Of a DNA stretch of 64,000 nucleotides, positions 1 to 7,525 are shown piece after piece. The first letter of the stretch is position 1. The number at the start of each line of letters is the position of its first letter. The position numbers and the translations under genes were made by a program. The notes beneath the pieces are model-generated. The model had not been told where the DNA came from. It saw only the letters and a program-made list of their open reading frames with translations, and made no database searches. Origin of the DNA: JADKAV01 sp037046735 (GTDB taxonomy: Bacteria; Actinomycetota; Actinomycetes; S36-B12; UBA10799); the NCBI GenBank assembly GCA_037046735.1, contig JBAOHC010000027.1:806001-870000 (forward strand). Reading direction: 5' to 3'.

Positions 1-172
1 CCTCCAGGAAGGTCAGCGCGCGCCCACTGGCGGTGTAGTCGGCATAGGTGATCCGGCGCGGTCCGAAGGGTCCCGGCAGGACTTCATCGTCACCGATGAC
101 ACCCGCCCGGATCCGCGCCAGCAGCGGCGAGTCGGGCAGATCAGCGGGTTTGTCAGGAACGACGAGAACCAT
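1..172 (-). CDS. Aminotransferase class V-fold PLP enzyme, N-terminal fragment
   Basis: The gene begins with ATG at 172 and runs off the window, so only about 57 residues are visible. The translated start contains IRAGVIGDD, then GPFGPRRITYADYTASGR, which I recognise as the N-terminal signature of a cysteine-desulfurase-like branch of class V aminotransferases found in actinobacteria and some eukaryotes. The PLP lysine would lie outside the window. Members use PLP to act on amino acid substrates, but the substrate of this branch is not known to me. The next gene on this strand, a flavodoxin, ends 45 bases upstream, so the two could be co-transcribed. The family call is by pattern recognition on a short fragment. 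Confidence 0.7.
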   Translation of the reverse strand, partial: MVLVVPDKPADLPDSPLLARIRAGVIGDDEVLPGPFGPRRITYADYTASGRALTFLE

Positions 173-216
173 GGCCACAGCGTAGGCTCAGGCGCAGCGC
201 ATTGCGGGGTCGGCAC

Positions 217-735
217 TCAGCCCAGCAGCTTCGCGGCCAGGGCCACGCCCCACGCCTGCGCCCGATCGAGTTCCCCATCAGCCAACGGCCCCTTCATGTC
301 CACCACCGTGAACCCCTGCGGCTTGGCCAGCCGTTTACCACCGAGTTTCAGCAGTCGCTTCTCGACGGCGGTCGATGCGTGGTCCATCGCGACCACCGGA
401 CCCGGTGCGGAACTGCGGGTATCAAAAGCGACCACCTTGACGCCGCGCGGCAACCGCACCTCACCCAGCCATTCGCGGATCCCCCGGCCGGGGCTGACCA
501 ACGGCTCATCGGTGGCCTTGGCCGCCGTCTCCCGGGTGGTGGGCCGCGGCATGCTCCAAGCATGGTTCGGGCAGCCGGCCACCACGAGTCCGATCTGGTC
601 GCCCACCGCATCGGGAGCCACACCGACTTCGACCGCCGTGGCCGTCACGCCGGCCGACTCCAACCCCTTCGCGATGGCCTGGGCCACGTCGCGGTTGTCC
701 CCGAACATGGACTCATAGACCACCAGTGCTTGCAC
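217..735 (-). CDS. Flavodoxin family protein
   Basis: A 172-residue protein starting with GTG at 735. It opens with the beta-strand and phosphate loop of the flavodoxin fold (ALVVYESMFGDN, residues 3-14), followed by a helix and VAGCPNHAWSMPRP near residue 53, where flavodoxins place the loop stacking on FMN. Length is normal for a single-domain flavodoxin. It would bind FMN and act as a cytoplasmic electron carrier or quinone-reductase-like protein; the redox partner is not visible. It is followed 45 bases downstream by the class V aminotransferase fragment. The fold is clear, the physiological role is not. Confidence 0.85.
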   Translation of the reverse strand: MQALVVYESMFGDNRDVAQAIAKGLESAGVTATAVEVGVAPDAVGDQIGLVVAGCPNHAWSMPRPTTRETAAKATDEPLVSPGRGIREWLGEVRLPRGVKVVAFDTRSSAPGPVVAMDHASTAVEKRLLKLGGKRLAKPQGFTVVDMKGPLADGELDRAQAWGVALAAKLLG

Positions 736-774
736 TTCTTCAAACTACGCCGCCCGGGCTGTTTGAGGCGCGCG

Positions 775-1032
775 TCAGCCCACCTCGGGCGGGGCAATCG
801 GTTCCGCCCGCGACCGACCCGTCGTGGCCACCGCATCCGGGAGGGGAGGTCGTCCGCCCTCGTCGCTCATTCCTGATCCTTGCCGGTCAGCGTCGGGGCC
901 CGGTGGCACTGCCGCGTGGGCGCCCACGGACGCTGCTGGTGTGACGCTACTCGCGGCAGGTTGCACGCTGACGAGCAGTCCCCCGGCCGCCAGCAGCACC
1001 GTGAATGCCCCTACAGAGGCTTTGGTGATCAT
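775..1032 (-). CDS. Small exported hypothetical protein
   Basis: An 85-residue reading frame starting with ATG at 1032, six bases after the stop of the decapeptide-repeat protein on the same strand. Residues 1-28 look like a signal peptide (Lys near the start, then a run of Ala, Val and Leu ending AASS). The rest is low-complexity and rich in Pro, Gly, Asp and Arg with no recognisable domain. Tight spacing to the upstream exported protein favours a two-gene operon. I do not recognise a family. Because the mature part is low complexity, the frame could be non-coding; the signal-like start is the main support. Confidence 0.4.
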   Translation of the reverse strand: MITKASVGAFTVLLAAGGLLVSVQPAASSVTPAASVGAHAAVPPGPDADRQGSGMSDEGGRPPLPDAVATTGRSRAEPIAPPEVG

Positions 1033-1038
1033 GTCGAC

Positions 1039-1728
1039 TCACGCATTCAGGCAGGTCGCTGCGGCGGTGATCGTCTGGGCTGCGGCAGTGGTGTTCTGAT
1101 ACGCCACGATCCAGCCATTACCCGCCTGGAAGGTGCTCACCATGTGCACCCCGAAACTGGAGGTCGTCCCGCCTCCGCTGAGGATCTGGGTACCGGCGGG
1201 GCATTGGACTGCTAGTTGGGCAGTGCCGTTGGCCGCGATGGGTCCGGTGTTGGACACCAACTGCGTCGGACCAACTTCGGCAGCCCGCACCGACGCGTCG
1301 ACGATCTTGGCGCTGGTCACTGAGTTGTCCGCCAGCTTTGTGGTGGTGACTGCGGCGTCCGCGATCTTCGTCGTGGTCACGGCCGCATCCGCCACTTTGG
1401 TCGTCGTGACCGCCGCGTCGGCGATCTTGGTGGTGGTGACCGCGTTCGGGCCGATCACCGGGTTGGGGTAGGTGCCGGTCAGGTCACCGCCGGCGGGGCC
1501 GACCGGGTTCGCCGTCTGCGCCGACAACACACTGAGTCCTGGAGCACGAGCCGTTATCGCCTTGTTGGCCTGATTGCGCGCGATCTTCTTGACCTTGGAC
1601 TTACTCACCGCTTGTGCGGTGGACTCCGTGGGCGCTGCGGCCGCGACCCCCGCCACCCCGAGGCCGAGGATTGCCAGTGATGCGACCAAGGCCGGCGAGG
1701 GCAACAGTCGCGAGTTCCGTGTGATCAT
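1039..1728 (-). CDS. Exported protein with decapeptide repeats
   Basis: A protein of 229 residues from ATG at 1728; a TTG two codons earlier (1734) is an alternative start. The N-terminus has a basic stretch and a long Ala/Val/Leu segment ending AAAAPTEST, a good signal peptide. A spacer with GDLTGTYPNP precedes five tandem decapeptides of the form AVTTTKIADA (residues about 96-145). The C-terminal ~75 residues form a separate domain with two Cys (AVQCPAGTQ and ATCLNA). The layout recalls tail-fibre or stalk-like repeats carrying a C-terminal beta-domain, seen in actinobacterial surface proteins of unknown function. Role inferred as cell surface; no enzyme motif is visible. Confidence 0.75.
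   Translation of the reverse strand: MITRNSRLLPSPALVASLAILGLGVAGVAAAAPTESTAQAVSKSKVKKIARNQANKAITARAPGLSVLSAQTANPVGPAGGDLTGTYPNPVIGPNAVTTTKIADAAVTTTKVADAAVTTTKIADAAVTTTKLADNSVTSAKIVDASVRAAEVGPTQLVSNTGPIAANGTAQLAVQCPAGTQILSGGGTTSSFGVHMVSTFQAGNGWIVAYQNTTAAAQTITAAATCLNA
1294..1443 (-). repeat. Five tandem decapeptide repeats inside the exported protein
   Basis: Five 30-bp units encode AVTTTKIADA, AVTTTKVADA, AVTTTKIADA, AVTTTKLADN and SVTSAKIVDA. The protein repeat is nearly perfect in the first four units, while the DNA differs mostly at third codon positions. This shows selection on the peptide, not very recent duplication. Confidence 0.85.
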
Positions 1729-1880
1729 GATCAACCTGCCTTAATGAGGCCCGCGACACCGGACGCCGCAAGCAAGGGCAGCCTTACTGCCCAGCGTCAC
1801 CACGGCGTCACGGGTGGGACTTGCGTCATTGCTGACACATTGCGCAGACTGGTGCGAGCGGGGCCGAGACAGGTTGAGCG

Positions 1881-2612
1881 ATGGCAAAGACGGGCACCTT
1901 CAGCGACGACGGCAGAGATCCGCTTCTACTCGCGTTCTTGCCGGCTCCACCGGTCCACCTGTCCCTGCTGAATGCGTTCAGTGTGCAGGTGGGTGCGCAA
2001 TCGATCGTTTTGCCTCCGGGATGTGAACGCCTGCTCGCCCTATTGGCTCTGCATGGGCGTCGCACTCGCTCCAGCGCCGCCGGATGCCTGTGGCCAGACG
2101 CCGCGCAGGAGAAGGCGCTGGCCTGCCTGCGCACCTGCATCTGGCGGTGCAACCAGGCGGCGGACCTGGTGTCGGCCGGGTTGAGGACCGTGGAGCTCGC
2201 ACCGGCCGTCCATGTCGATATCGGCGATCCCCGGACTGCCGACGGCGAGTTGCTTCCCGGCTGGGACGACGAGTGGCTGATGGCCGAGCGAGAGAGACTG
2301 CGCGAGGTGCACCTTCAGCACCTGGACACCCAGATCGACCAGCTGGTCAAGGAACGCCAGTTCGGCCAGGCACTAGAGCTGGCACGGCGCAGCCTTGCCA
2401 TCGAGCCGCTGCGCGAGGTGACCCACCGCGCGGTCATCGGCATTCATGTCGCGGCCAGCGACCACGCGGCAGCGGTGCGTGCCTATCAGCGCTGCCGCAC
2501 GTTACTGCTCACCGAACTGGGGGTCGAGCCCTCACGCCAGACTGTCCGCCTGCTCGACGGGGTCCGCAGCACGCCGGCTGAGTCGACGGCGTCTGGCACT
2601 GTAGGACTGTGA
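1881..2612 (+). CDS. BTAD-domain transcriptional regulator
   Basis: A 243-residue protein. Residues about 26-100 resemble the OmpR-like winged helix of SARP regulators (a beta-strand start, then LLALLALHGRRTRSSAAGCLWPDA, the usual start of the recognition region). Residues about 110-235 match the bacterial transcriptional activator domain, including ERERLREVHLQHLDTQI, ALELARRSLAIEPLREVTHR and AVRAYQRCRTLLLTELGVEPS. It lacks the large ATPase/TPR part of long SARPs. It likely binds DNA near promoters and recruits RNA polymerase; the target is unknown. It overlaps the next gene by four bases (GTGA), so it is translationally coupled to a NYN-domain protein, an unusual pairing. Confidence 0.85.
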   Translation: MAKTGTFSDDGRDPLLLAFLPAPPVHLSLLNAFSVQVGAQSIVLPPGCERLLALLALHGRRTRSSAAGCLWPDAAQEKALACLRTCIWRCNQAADLVSAGLRTVELAPAVHVDIGDPRTADGELLPGWDDEWLMAERERLREVHLQHLDTQIDQLVKERQFGQALELARRSLAIEPLREVTHRAVIGIHVAASDHAAAVRAYQRCRTLLLTELGVEPSRQTVRLLDGVRSTPAESTASGTVGL

Positions 2613-3370
2613 CACGTGAACGCTCCACTGACGAGGGCCACCTGCGCTTGGCCGTGCTCATCGACGCCGACAACGCCCAGGCGTCGGTGATCGAAGATCT
2701 GCTGGCTGAGGTCGCCCGCTTCGGGGATGCGATCGTGCGGCGGATCTACGGCGATTTCACCGCGCCCACCAGCGCCGGATGGAAGAAGGTCCTGCAGCGT
2801 AACGCCATCAAACCTGTCCAGCAGTTCGCCTACTCACGGGGCAAGAACGCCACCGACAGCACCCTGATCATCGATGCGATGGACCTGTTGTACACCGGCA
2901 ACTTCGACGGGTTCTGCCTGGTCACCAGCGACAGCGACTTCACCGGGCTCGCCACCCGCCTGCGCGAAGCCGGGCTGATGGTCTACGGCTTCGGTGAACG
3001 CAAGACCCCCGAGGCATTCCGCAACGCCTGCCACCGGTTCGTCTTCGTCGAGGTCTTGCGGGAGGCGGACACCGCGCAGTCGAGTCGAGGGCCCAAGCAG
3101 GCCCCGAAGAAGACCGACACGACCGACGAGACCCCGTTCCCGAAGAAGTTCGTGATGTCAGCGCTGGAGCAGTCGGTGGACGACGCCGGCTGGGCGAATC
3201 TGGGCACGTTCGGCAGTTACCTGGTCAAGCTGCAGCCGGACTTCGACTCCCGGCTGTACGGCTACAAGAAACTGTCGGACCTGGTGCGATCACGCACCGA
3301 TCTGTTCCAGACCGAGGAGCGCCAGGACCAGGGCTCCCGCCAGCGTGACATCTACGTGCGCGCCAAATAG
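2609..3370 (+). CDS. NYN-domain nuclease-like protein with C-terminal OST-HTH/LOTUS domain
   Basis: A 253-residue protein with a GTG start overlapping the stop of the BTAD gene. Residues 13-150 form a NYN (LabA/DUF88) PIN-like domain: LIDADN with D19 and D21, D83 and D89 in DSTLIIDAMD, and D108 and D110 in VTSDSDF, the acidic set that binds the catalytic metal. After a charged linker rich in Lys and Thr, residues about 170-253 match an OST-HTH/LOTUS winged helix, known as an RNA-binding module. The combination predicts a cytoplasmic RNA-binding endoribonuclease. Coupling to a transcription factor suggests a shared regulatory task, but the substrate is not evident. Confidence 0.88.
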   Translation: MTRERSTDEGHLRLAVLIDADNAQASVIEDLLAEVARFGDAIVRRIYGDFTAPTSAGWKKVLQRNAIKPVQQFAYSRGKNATDSTLIIDAMDLLYTGNFDGFCLVTSDSDFTGLATRLREAGLMVYGFGERKTPEAFRNACHRFVFVEVLREADTAQSSRGPKQAPKKTDTTDETPFPKKFVMSALEQSVDDAGWANLGTFGSYLVKLQPDFDSRLYGYKKLSDLVRSRTDLFQTEERQDQGSRQRDIYVRAK

Positions 3371-3514
3371 GGTTTCGCTGATTTTACGCGGCGCGTCGAT
3401 GAGGGCTTGCGCGCTGACCCCCTTTCGCCTCGCGGCTGGCGGTGCAACACAGCCGAACATGGCGCTCCAGACGCACGAAAGTCCCCGCCACCGACATCCT
3501 CGTTGTTGCCAGCG

Positions 3515-3943
3515 TCATGTTGACTGGGAACCATCAGACCCGCCGGCGTCGCTGTCATCGTGATGGCGCCACGCCCGCCAGGCCCCGGTGCACCACAGTG
3601 CCCAGACCACCAGCAGCGGCTGGAACAGCAGGCGCACGGCGCGCGCAGCATCTGAGTCGAGGCCAAACGCTGCTTGACCGGTGACGAACTGGGAGACGTT
3701 GCCGGGGAAGATGACCACGAAGAACGCTGCCAGCAGCCAGCCGACCTGCACGCGCCACCTGGAAGCCGCGACCAGGGCCACAGCGAAGGCGAGTTCAATG
3801 ACCCCGGACCCTGCGATGACGGCGCGTGGCGCGGGCATCCAGGGGGGCACCTGGGCCAGGAACGACTCCCAGGCCAAGAAGTGCCCGAGCCCGGCCACCG
3901 CCAGCAGCAGCGCCAACACCCATCGACCCACCGTGGCAGCCAT
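3515..3943 (-). CDS. DoxX-family membrane protein
   Basis: ATG at 3943 gives 142 residues, preferred over upstream in-frame starts because it begins directly before the first membrane helix. Four hydrophobic segments are visible (about residues 5-23, 43-62, 68-87 and 105-125), and the FxAWESFLAQVPPWMP loop with IAGSGVIELAFAVAL is typical of the DoxX/DUF417-like four-helix family. The C-terminus is polar and His/Asp/Ser-rich. Such proteins sit in the cytoplasmic membrane and are linked to quinone or redox processes, but the function here cannot be stated. It is divergent from the diguanylate cyclase gene, with about 108 bases between the two starts. Confidence 0.8.
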   Translation of the reverse strand: MAATVGRWVLALLLAVAGLGHFLAWESFLAQVPPWMPAPRAVIAGSGVIELAFAVALVAASRWRVQVGWLLAAFFVVIFPGNVSQFVTGQAAFGLDSDAARAVRLLFQPLLVVWALWCTGAWRAWRHHDDSDAGGSDGSQST

Positions 3944-4051
3944 GGGTTCACTGTGCCAGGTGGCGCCAGGCCGGCAATCACCGGAAGTTGTTTTCCGCCT
4001 TGGCGTTCTGCCCCCGCATACGTGTCTGCCGTCGGGGTACATGATGCCCTG

Positions 4052-4993
4052 ATGACTTCCGCCCTTCCCAACTTCCGTCTGCTGGCCGCCTTCCAAGCGC
4101 TGGCCGGACTGGTGATTGTTCCTTTCCTCGCCGTGGGGGGAGCAGAGAACCTCCTCGCCGGCGTGACCGCCGTGGTATGGCTGGCGTTAGCCGGGATCAA
4201 CTGGCTGCTGGCCGATCGGCTGCCGGCGAGCGGATTCGAGACGTCCCTGTACGTCAGTGCGCTCGCGTTGGTGGCGCATACCGCTGGCACTCCACGGCCC
4301 CAGATGCAGGTCCTCGACGGCCTAGAGCTGCTCGTGCTCGGGATATTCGCCGCGTTCGCCCTCGAGCCGATGCGGGTCAACGTCTGGCTGACCATCGCAG
4401 GTGCGGCGTATCTGGTGGCACTGGTGGTGAATCCGCTGCCGATCGGGGCCTGGCTGGGACCAGTGATCGTCATCATGGTGGCCGCGACCACCACGGTCGT
4501 GCGCAACCTCATCACGCAAGTGCGGGAGGTCTCACGCCGCGATCAGTTGACCGGTGCCCTCAACAGATGGGGGTTGGCCGACCAGGCCGCCCTGTTGCAG
4601 GCGGTGGCGCAGCGCAACAAGACACCACTGTCAGTGGTCTTCGTCGATCTCGATGCCTTCAAGGTCTACAACGACTCCCACGGCCATCTGGCCGGGGATC
4701 AGTTGCTGCGCGATTTGGCAGTGTCACTGCAGGGCCACCTGCGGGCGGAGGACCTCATAGCCCGGATCGGCGGTGACGAGTTCATCCTGGTCCTGACCGG
4801 GACCACCAGCACCGAAGCGGATGAAGTGATGCAACGCATCGAAGCGCGACTTCCCACCCGAGTCAGTCACGGGACGGTCGACTGGCCCCCCGGCGTCGAC
4901 CTCGCCACCGCGATCGACATGGCTGACCGGATGATGTACGAACGCAAAAGCTGCAGTCGTCAGGACCCGCCCGCCTTACGACGATGCAGCTGA
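4052..4993 (+). CDS. Membrane-anchored diguanylate cyclase (GGDEF)
   Basis: ATG at 4052 gives 313 residues; the frame stays open upstream, but this start precedes the first membrane helix. Residues 8-150 hold about six hydrophobic segments, so the protein sits in the membrane. The GGDEF domain occupies about residues 165-305, with an intact GGDEF motif at 240-244 and an allosteric I-site RAED at 231-234, five residues upstream. It should make c-di-GMP from two GTP and be product-inhibited. Its end overlaps the convergent DUF5302 gene by 34 bases. The C-terminal tail is short and basic. A paralogue with the same layout lies at 26.8 kb. Confidence 0.9.
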   Translation: MTSALPNFRLLAAFQALAGLVIVPFLAVGGAENLLAGVTAVVWLALAGINWLLADRLPASGFETSLYVSALALVAHTAGTPRPQMQVLDGLELLVLGIFAAFALEPMRVNVWLTIAGAAYLVALVVNPLPIGAWLGPVIVIMVAATTTVVRNLITQVREVSRRDQLTGALNRWGLADQAALLQAVAQRNKTPLSVVFVDLDAFKVYNDSHGHLAGDQLLRDLAVSLQGHLRAEDLIARIGGDEFILVLTGTTSTEADEVMQRIEARLPTRVSHGTVDWPPGVDLATAIDMADRMMYERKSCSRQDPPALRRCS

Positions 4994-5124
4994 ACTCCGC
5001 TGACGGGGCCGTGGGTGTTCGGACCCTTCTCCTTGGAGTGTTCCTTGTTCTCCACCGAATCGTGCGCCTTCTTGCGGTCCAAAGCCTCACGCATCTTGGC
5101 TTTGATGTCCTCGTTGTCCGTCAT
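4960..5124 (-). CDS. DUF5302 family small protein
   Basis: A 54-residue protein starting with ATG at 5124 and ending at TGA (4960-4962). The sequence MTDNEDIKAKMREALDRKK, a charged middle rich in Lys, Glu and His, and a C-terminus with LHRRKAGGS match the DUF5302 family, short actinobacterial proteins with an N-terminal helix and a basic tail. Function is unknown. It is encoded on the strand opposite the diguanylate cyclase and overlaps its last 34 bases tail to tail. Its promoter would lie between 5125 and the HMG-CoA reductase start, the region now split by the insertion sequence. Confidence 0.8.
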   Translation of the reverse strand: MTDNEDIKAKMREALDRKKAHDSVENKEHSKEKGPNTHGPVSGVQLHRRKAGGS

Positions 5125-5165
5125 CACCGCTCCTATCGACCCCTTCAGCCTGCCACACGTGCCTA

Positions 5166-5176
5166 GGGCGTGTCTG
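5166..5176 (+). repeat. Terminal inverted repeat of the IS (left end on + strand)
   Basis: Eleven bases, GGGCGTGTCTG, are perfectly repeated in inverse orientation at 6131-6141. Beyond them the match continues only weakly. Preceded by TA at 5164-5165. Confidence 0.9.
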
Positions 5177-5184
5177 GTAATCGT

Positions 5185-5655
5185 TCATAACCAGAACAGA
5201 ACGATCGAGGCCAGCAGGATCCCGCTCCGGTAGTTGCGGGCGGTTTTGTCGTAGCGGGTGGCGATTCCGCGCCATTGTTTGAGCCTGTTGAAGCACCGTT
5301 CGACGACGTTGCGGCGCCTGTACATCTCGGTGTCGAAGTTGGGTGGCCGGCCGCCGCCGGTACCGCGTTTCTGGCGGGCTGTGATCTGGTCGCTGCGCTG
5401 CGGGATCACGGTAGGGATGCCTCGCTCGCGCAGCGCTTCTCGGGTGGATGGGTGGGAGTAGGCCTTGTCCGCCAGCAGGCTGTCCGGGCGTTTGCGGGGT
5501 CTGCCTGCGGTGGGAACTGCGATCTGATCGAGCAGCGGTAGCAGTTGCGGGTTGTCCCCTGCCTGGCCGCCGGTCAGACGCACCGCCAGCGGCCGGCCGG
5601 CACCGTCCACAGCAACGTGTGCTTTCGTTGTGAATCCACCGCGTGACCTGCCCAA
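5185..5655 (-). CDS. IS5-family transposase, C-terminal frame (OrfB)
   Basis: This frame supplies the rest of the DDE domain: GRSRGGFTTKAHVAVDG, the second Asp in SLLADKAYSH, and the catalytic Glu in RNVVERCFNRLKQWRGIATRYDK. It ends 19 bases from the element's end. The in-frame region upstream of its ATG still reads like transposase (KKGAQPNYKNSWPEPDDHCL), which supports a frameshift fusion with OrfA and makes separate initiation unlikely. Confidence 0.88.
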   Translation of the reverse strand: MGRSRGGFTTKAHVAVDGAGRPLAVRLTGGQAGDNPQLLPLLDQIAVPTAGRPRKRPDSLLADKAYSHPSTREALRERGIPTVIPQRSDQITARQKRGTGGGRPPNFDTEMYRRRNVVERCFNRLKQWRGIATRYDKTARNYRSGILLASIVLFWL

Positions 5656-5662
5656 ACAATGA

Positions 5663-6094
5663 TCATCCGGCTCGGGCCAGGAATTCTTGTAATTCGGTTG
5701 GGCCCCCTTTTTGATCTCGGGGCGGATCGGCGGGCGCGGTCGTGTCGCCCCGTCTGGCCCCGGCCGCGTGCTGATGCGCCCGGGCGATCGTGGAGTCCAC
5801 CGACACCGTCCAATCTAGGTGCCCTTCGGCGTGCACCTGACCCTGCAGCACCGTCAGCACCTTCTCGAACGTGCCGTCGTTGGACCAGGCGTTGAACCGG
5901 TGCCACACCGTCTGAAACGGCGGGAACCGGTCCGGGAGATCCCGCCACGGAGATCCCGTCCGGAACCGCCAGATGACCGCCTCCAGCACCAGTCGATGAT
6001 CAGTCCACGGCCTGCCCGCACGCAGCGAACGACCCGGGAACATCGGCTCCAACACAGCCCACATCTCATCGGTCAACACATCACGCTCAGACAC
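5663..6094 (-). CDS. IS5-family transposase, N-terminal frame (OrfA)
   Basis: From GTG at 6094, 143 residues: SERDVLTDEMWAVLEPMFP, the DUF4096 helix-turn-helix-like start of IS5 transposases, then SPWRDLP, WHRFNAWSNDGTFEKVL, and the first catalytic Asp in VDSTIARAHQHAAGA. It ends shortly after an A5G5 run at about 5703-5712. The second frame is +1 relative to this one and opens before it stops, so a ribosomal shift in or near the A5G5 run would give the full enzyme, as known for many IS427-group elements. Confidence 0.88.
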   Translation of the reverse strand: MSERDVLTDEMWAVLEPMFPGRSLRAGRPWTDHRLVLEAVIWRFRTGSPWRDLPDRFPPFQTVWHRFNAWSNDGTFEKVLTVLQGQVHAEGHLDWTVSVDSTIARAHQHAAGARRGDTTAPADPPRDQKGGPTELQEFLARAG

Positions 6095-6130
6095 GAAACC
6101 AGGCTGCCCCACCAACCGCACAGAGATTGT

Positions 6131-6141
6131 CAGACACGCCC
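6131..6141 (-). repeat. Terminal inverted repeat of the IS (right end on + strand)
   Basis: Inverse copy of the left terminal repeat, followed by the TA duplication at 6142-6143. The HMG-CoA reductase start codon is only 12 bases beyond the end of this repeat. Confidence 0.9.
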
Positions 6142-6153
6142 TAGTCTGCATCC

Positions 6154-7308
6154 ATGAGAATCCGTGTGCCCCGCGATCCCGAGAACGACTACACCGCAGC
6201 CATGGCTGCCCGCCGCCGCGAATTCACCGGCGCGGATCTCGAGCACGTGGGGTCCTTCTCCTTCGACCCGGCGGGCCTGCCGGGAAACATCGAGAACTTC
6301 ATCGGGGTGGCCCAGGTGCCCATCGGCCTCGCCGGCCCCTTGCGGGTGAACGGTGAACATGCCAGCGGGGACTACTACGTGCCCATGGCCACCACAGAGG
6401 GGACACTCGTGGCGTCCTACAACCGGGGCATGCGGTTGCTCACCGAATCTGGTGGTGTCACGGCGACCGTCGTCGACGATCGCATGCAGCGTGCACCGGT
6501 GTTCATCCTGGAGGATGCCCGGGCAGCCAGGGACCTGGCAGCGTGGATCGCGGACCACTTCGCCCAGATCGCCGCGGCTGCCCAGAGCACCACCAGTAGG
6601 GGCCGGCTCATCGAGATCGAGCGCTACCACGTGGGACCACTGCTGTACCTGCGCTTCGACTACACGACCGGCGACGCCGCCGGACAGAACATGGTCGGCA
6701 GGGCCACCTGGGCGGCATGCGAGTGGATCACCCGCGAGTTCCCGGGGGCGACGCACTACGTGTTGTCCGGGGCCATCGACACGGACAAGAAACACTCCCA
6801 GATCAACGTTCTGCGCGGCCGTGGGAAGCGTGTGGTGGCTGAGGCCCGGTTGCCGGCCGTCTTGCTTGAAACACAGATGGGGGTCACCCCTGCCCAACTC
6901 TTCCGGATGCGGCAGGTGAGCCAGGCCGGCGGGGTCCTGGCCGGCAGTGCCAACTTCGGTGCCCACGCCGCCAATGGCCTGGCAGCACTGTTCATCGCCA
7001 CGGGCCAGGACGCGGCCAATGTCGCCGAATCCCACACAGCCATCACCTACTCACAGGTGCTGGACAACGGCGACTACTACTGGTCTATCACCTTGCCCGC
7101 CCTGATCGTTGCGACCGTGGGCGGCGGCACGGGCCTGCCCACGCAGCGGGAGTGCCTGGCCCTGCTGGGATGCGCCGGACCTGGGCGGGTGCTCGCATTC
7201 GCTGAGATCTGCGCTGCGGTGGTGCTGGCCGGTGAGGTGTCACTGGCCAGTGCGGTGCTGGCTGGGGACTGGGTCACCAGCCACGAGGCGCTGGGCCGCA
7301 ATCGTTAG
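6154..7308 (+). CDS. Hydroxymethylglutaryl-CoA reductase
   Basis: A 384-residue HMG-CoA reductase catalytic domain without membrane part. Conserved features are ENFIGVAQVPIGLAGPL (residues 47-63), the catalytic Glu82 in ATTEGTLVAS, Lys212 in the DTDKK motif, Asp286 in TGQDAANVAES, and a C-terminal His377 in the SHxxxxRNR-like end. It reduces HMG-CoA to mevalonate. The cofactor loop DTDKK and length suit a soluble class I-like enzyme. No other mevalonate-pathway gene is in the window. The start lies 12 bases after the IS end, so its native promoter has been separated from it, and expression may now depend on IS sequence. Confidence 0.92.
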   Translation: MRIRVPRDPENDYTAAMAARRREFTGADLEHVGSFSFDPAGLPGNIENFIGVAQVPIGLAGPLRVNGEHASGDYYVPMATTEGTLVASYNRGMRLLTESGGVTATVVDDRMQRAPVFILEDARAARDLAAWIADHFAQIAAAAQSTTSRGRLIEIERYHVGPLLYLRFDYTTGDAAGQNMVGRATWAACEWITREFPGATHYVLSGAIDTDKKHSQINVLRGRGKRVVAEARLPAVLLETQMGVTPAQLFRMRQVSQAGGVLAGSANFGAHAANGLAALFIATGQDAANVAESHTAITYSQVLDNGDYYWSITLPALIVATVGGGTGLPTQRECLALLGCAGPGRVLAFAEICAAVVLAGEVSLASAVLAGDWVTSHEALGRNR

Positions 7309-7525
7309 TGATTCGACGTCTTCGGTTCAAAGTTCGCATGAAGGCGGAACTCAGGTTCTCCTGATGCGCATTCTTAACCCCACAAAAAGTACAAATAACT
7401 CCGATCGACCACCCGCAGGGGTCACAACTCGGCATCCGGGCTCGAAGCGTGCGGACTTTTGAACCAGTTTCGTCCTAGACCCCTCGACTGCGCGCTGTTG
7501 CACCGACCTCCGCACTGGCCAGGGC

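Larger units (their letters stand above)
5166..6141 (-). mobile_element. Complete IS5-family insertion sequence (IS427-like group)
   Basis: A 976-bp element bounded by inverted repeats of 11 identical bases (GGGCGTGTCTG at 5166-5176, its complement at 6131-6141). A TA dinucleotide flanks both ends (5164-5165 and 6142-6143), the expected target duplication for this group. It carries two transposase frames on the minus strand that together hold the DDE residues. It sits between the DUF5302 and HMG-CoA reductase genes, which would otherwise be divergent with only about 50 bases between their starts. Intact ends and frames point to a recent insertion. Confidence 0.92.

Noticed and set aside
3352..4515. 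387-codon minus-strand frame over DoxX and GGDEF genes
   Set aside because: It lies in a different frame from the DoxX protein and has no membrane or domain pattern; the DoxX and GGDEF reading frames account for the region.
5663..6094. Calling the IS transposase a pseudogene because of its two frames
   Set aside because: Two-frame transposases joined by a shift at an A/G run are normal for the IS427 group; both frames and all DDE residues are intact.
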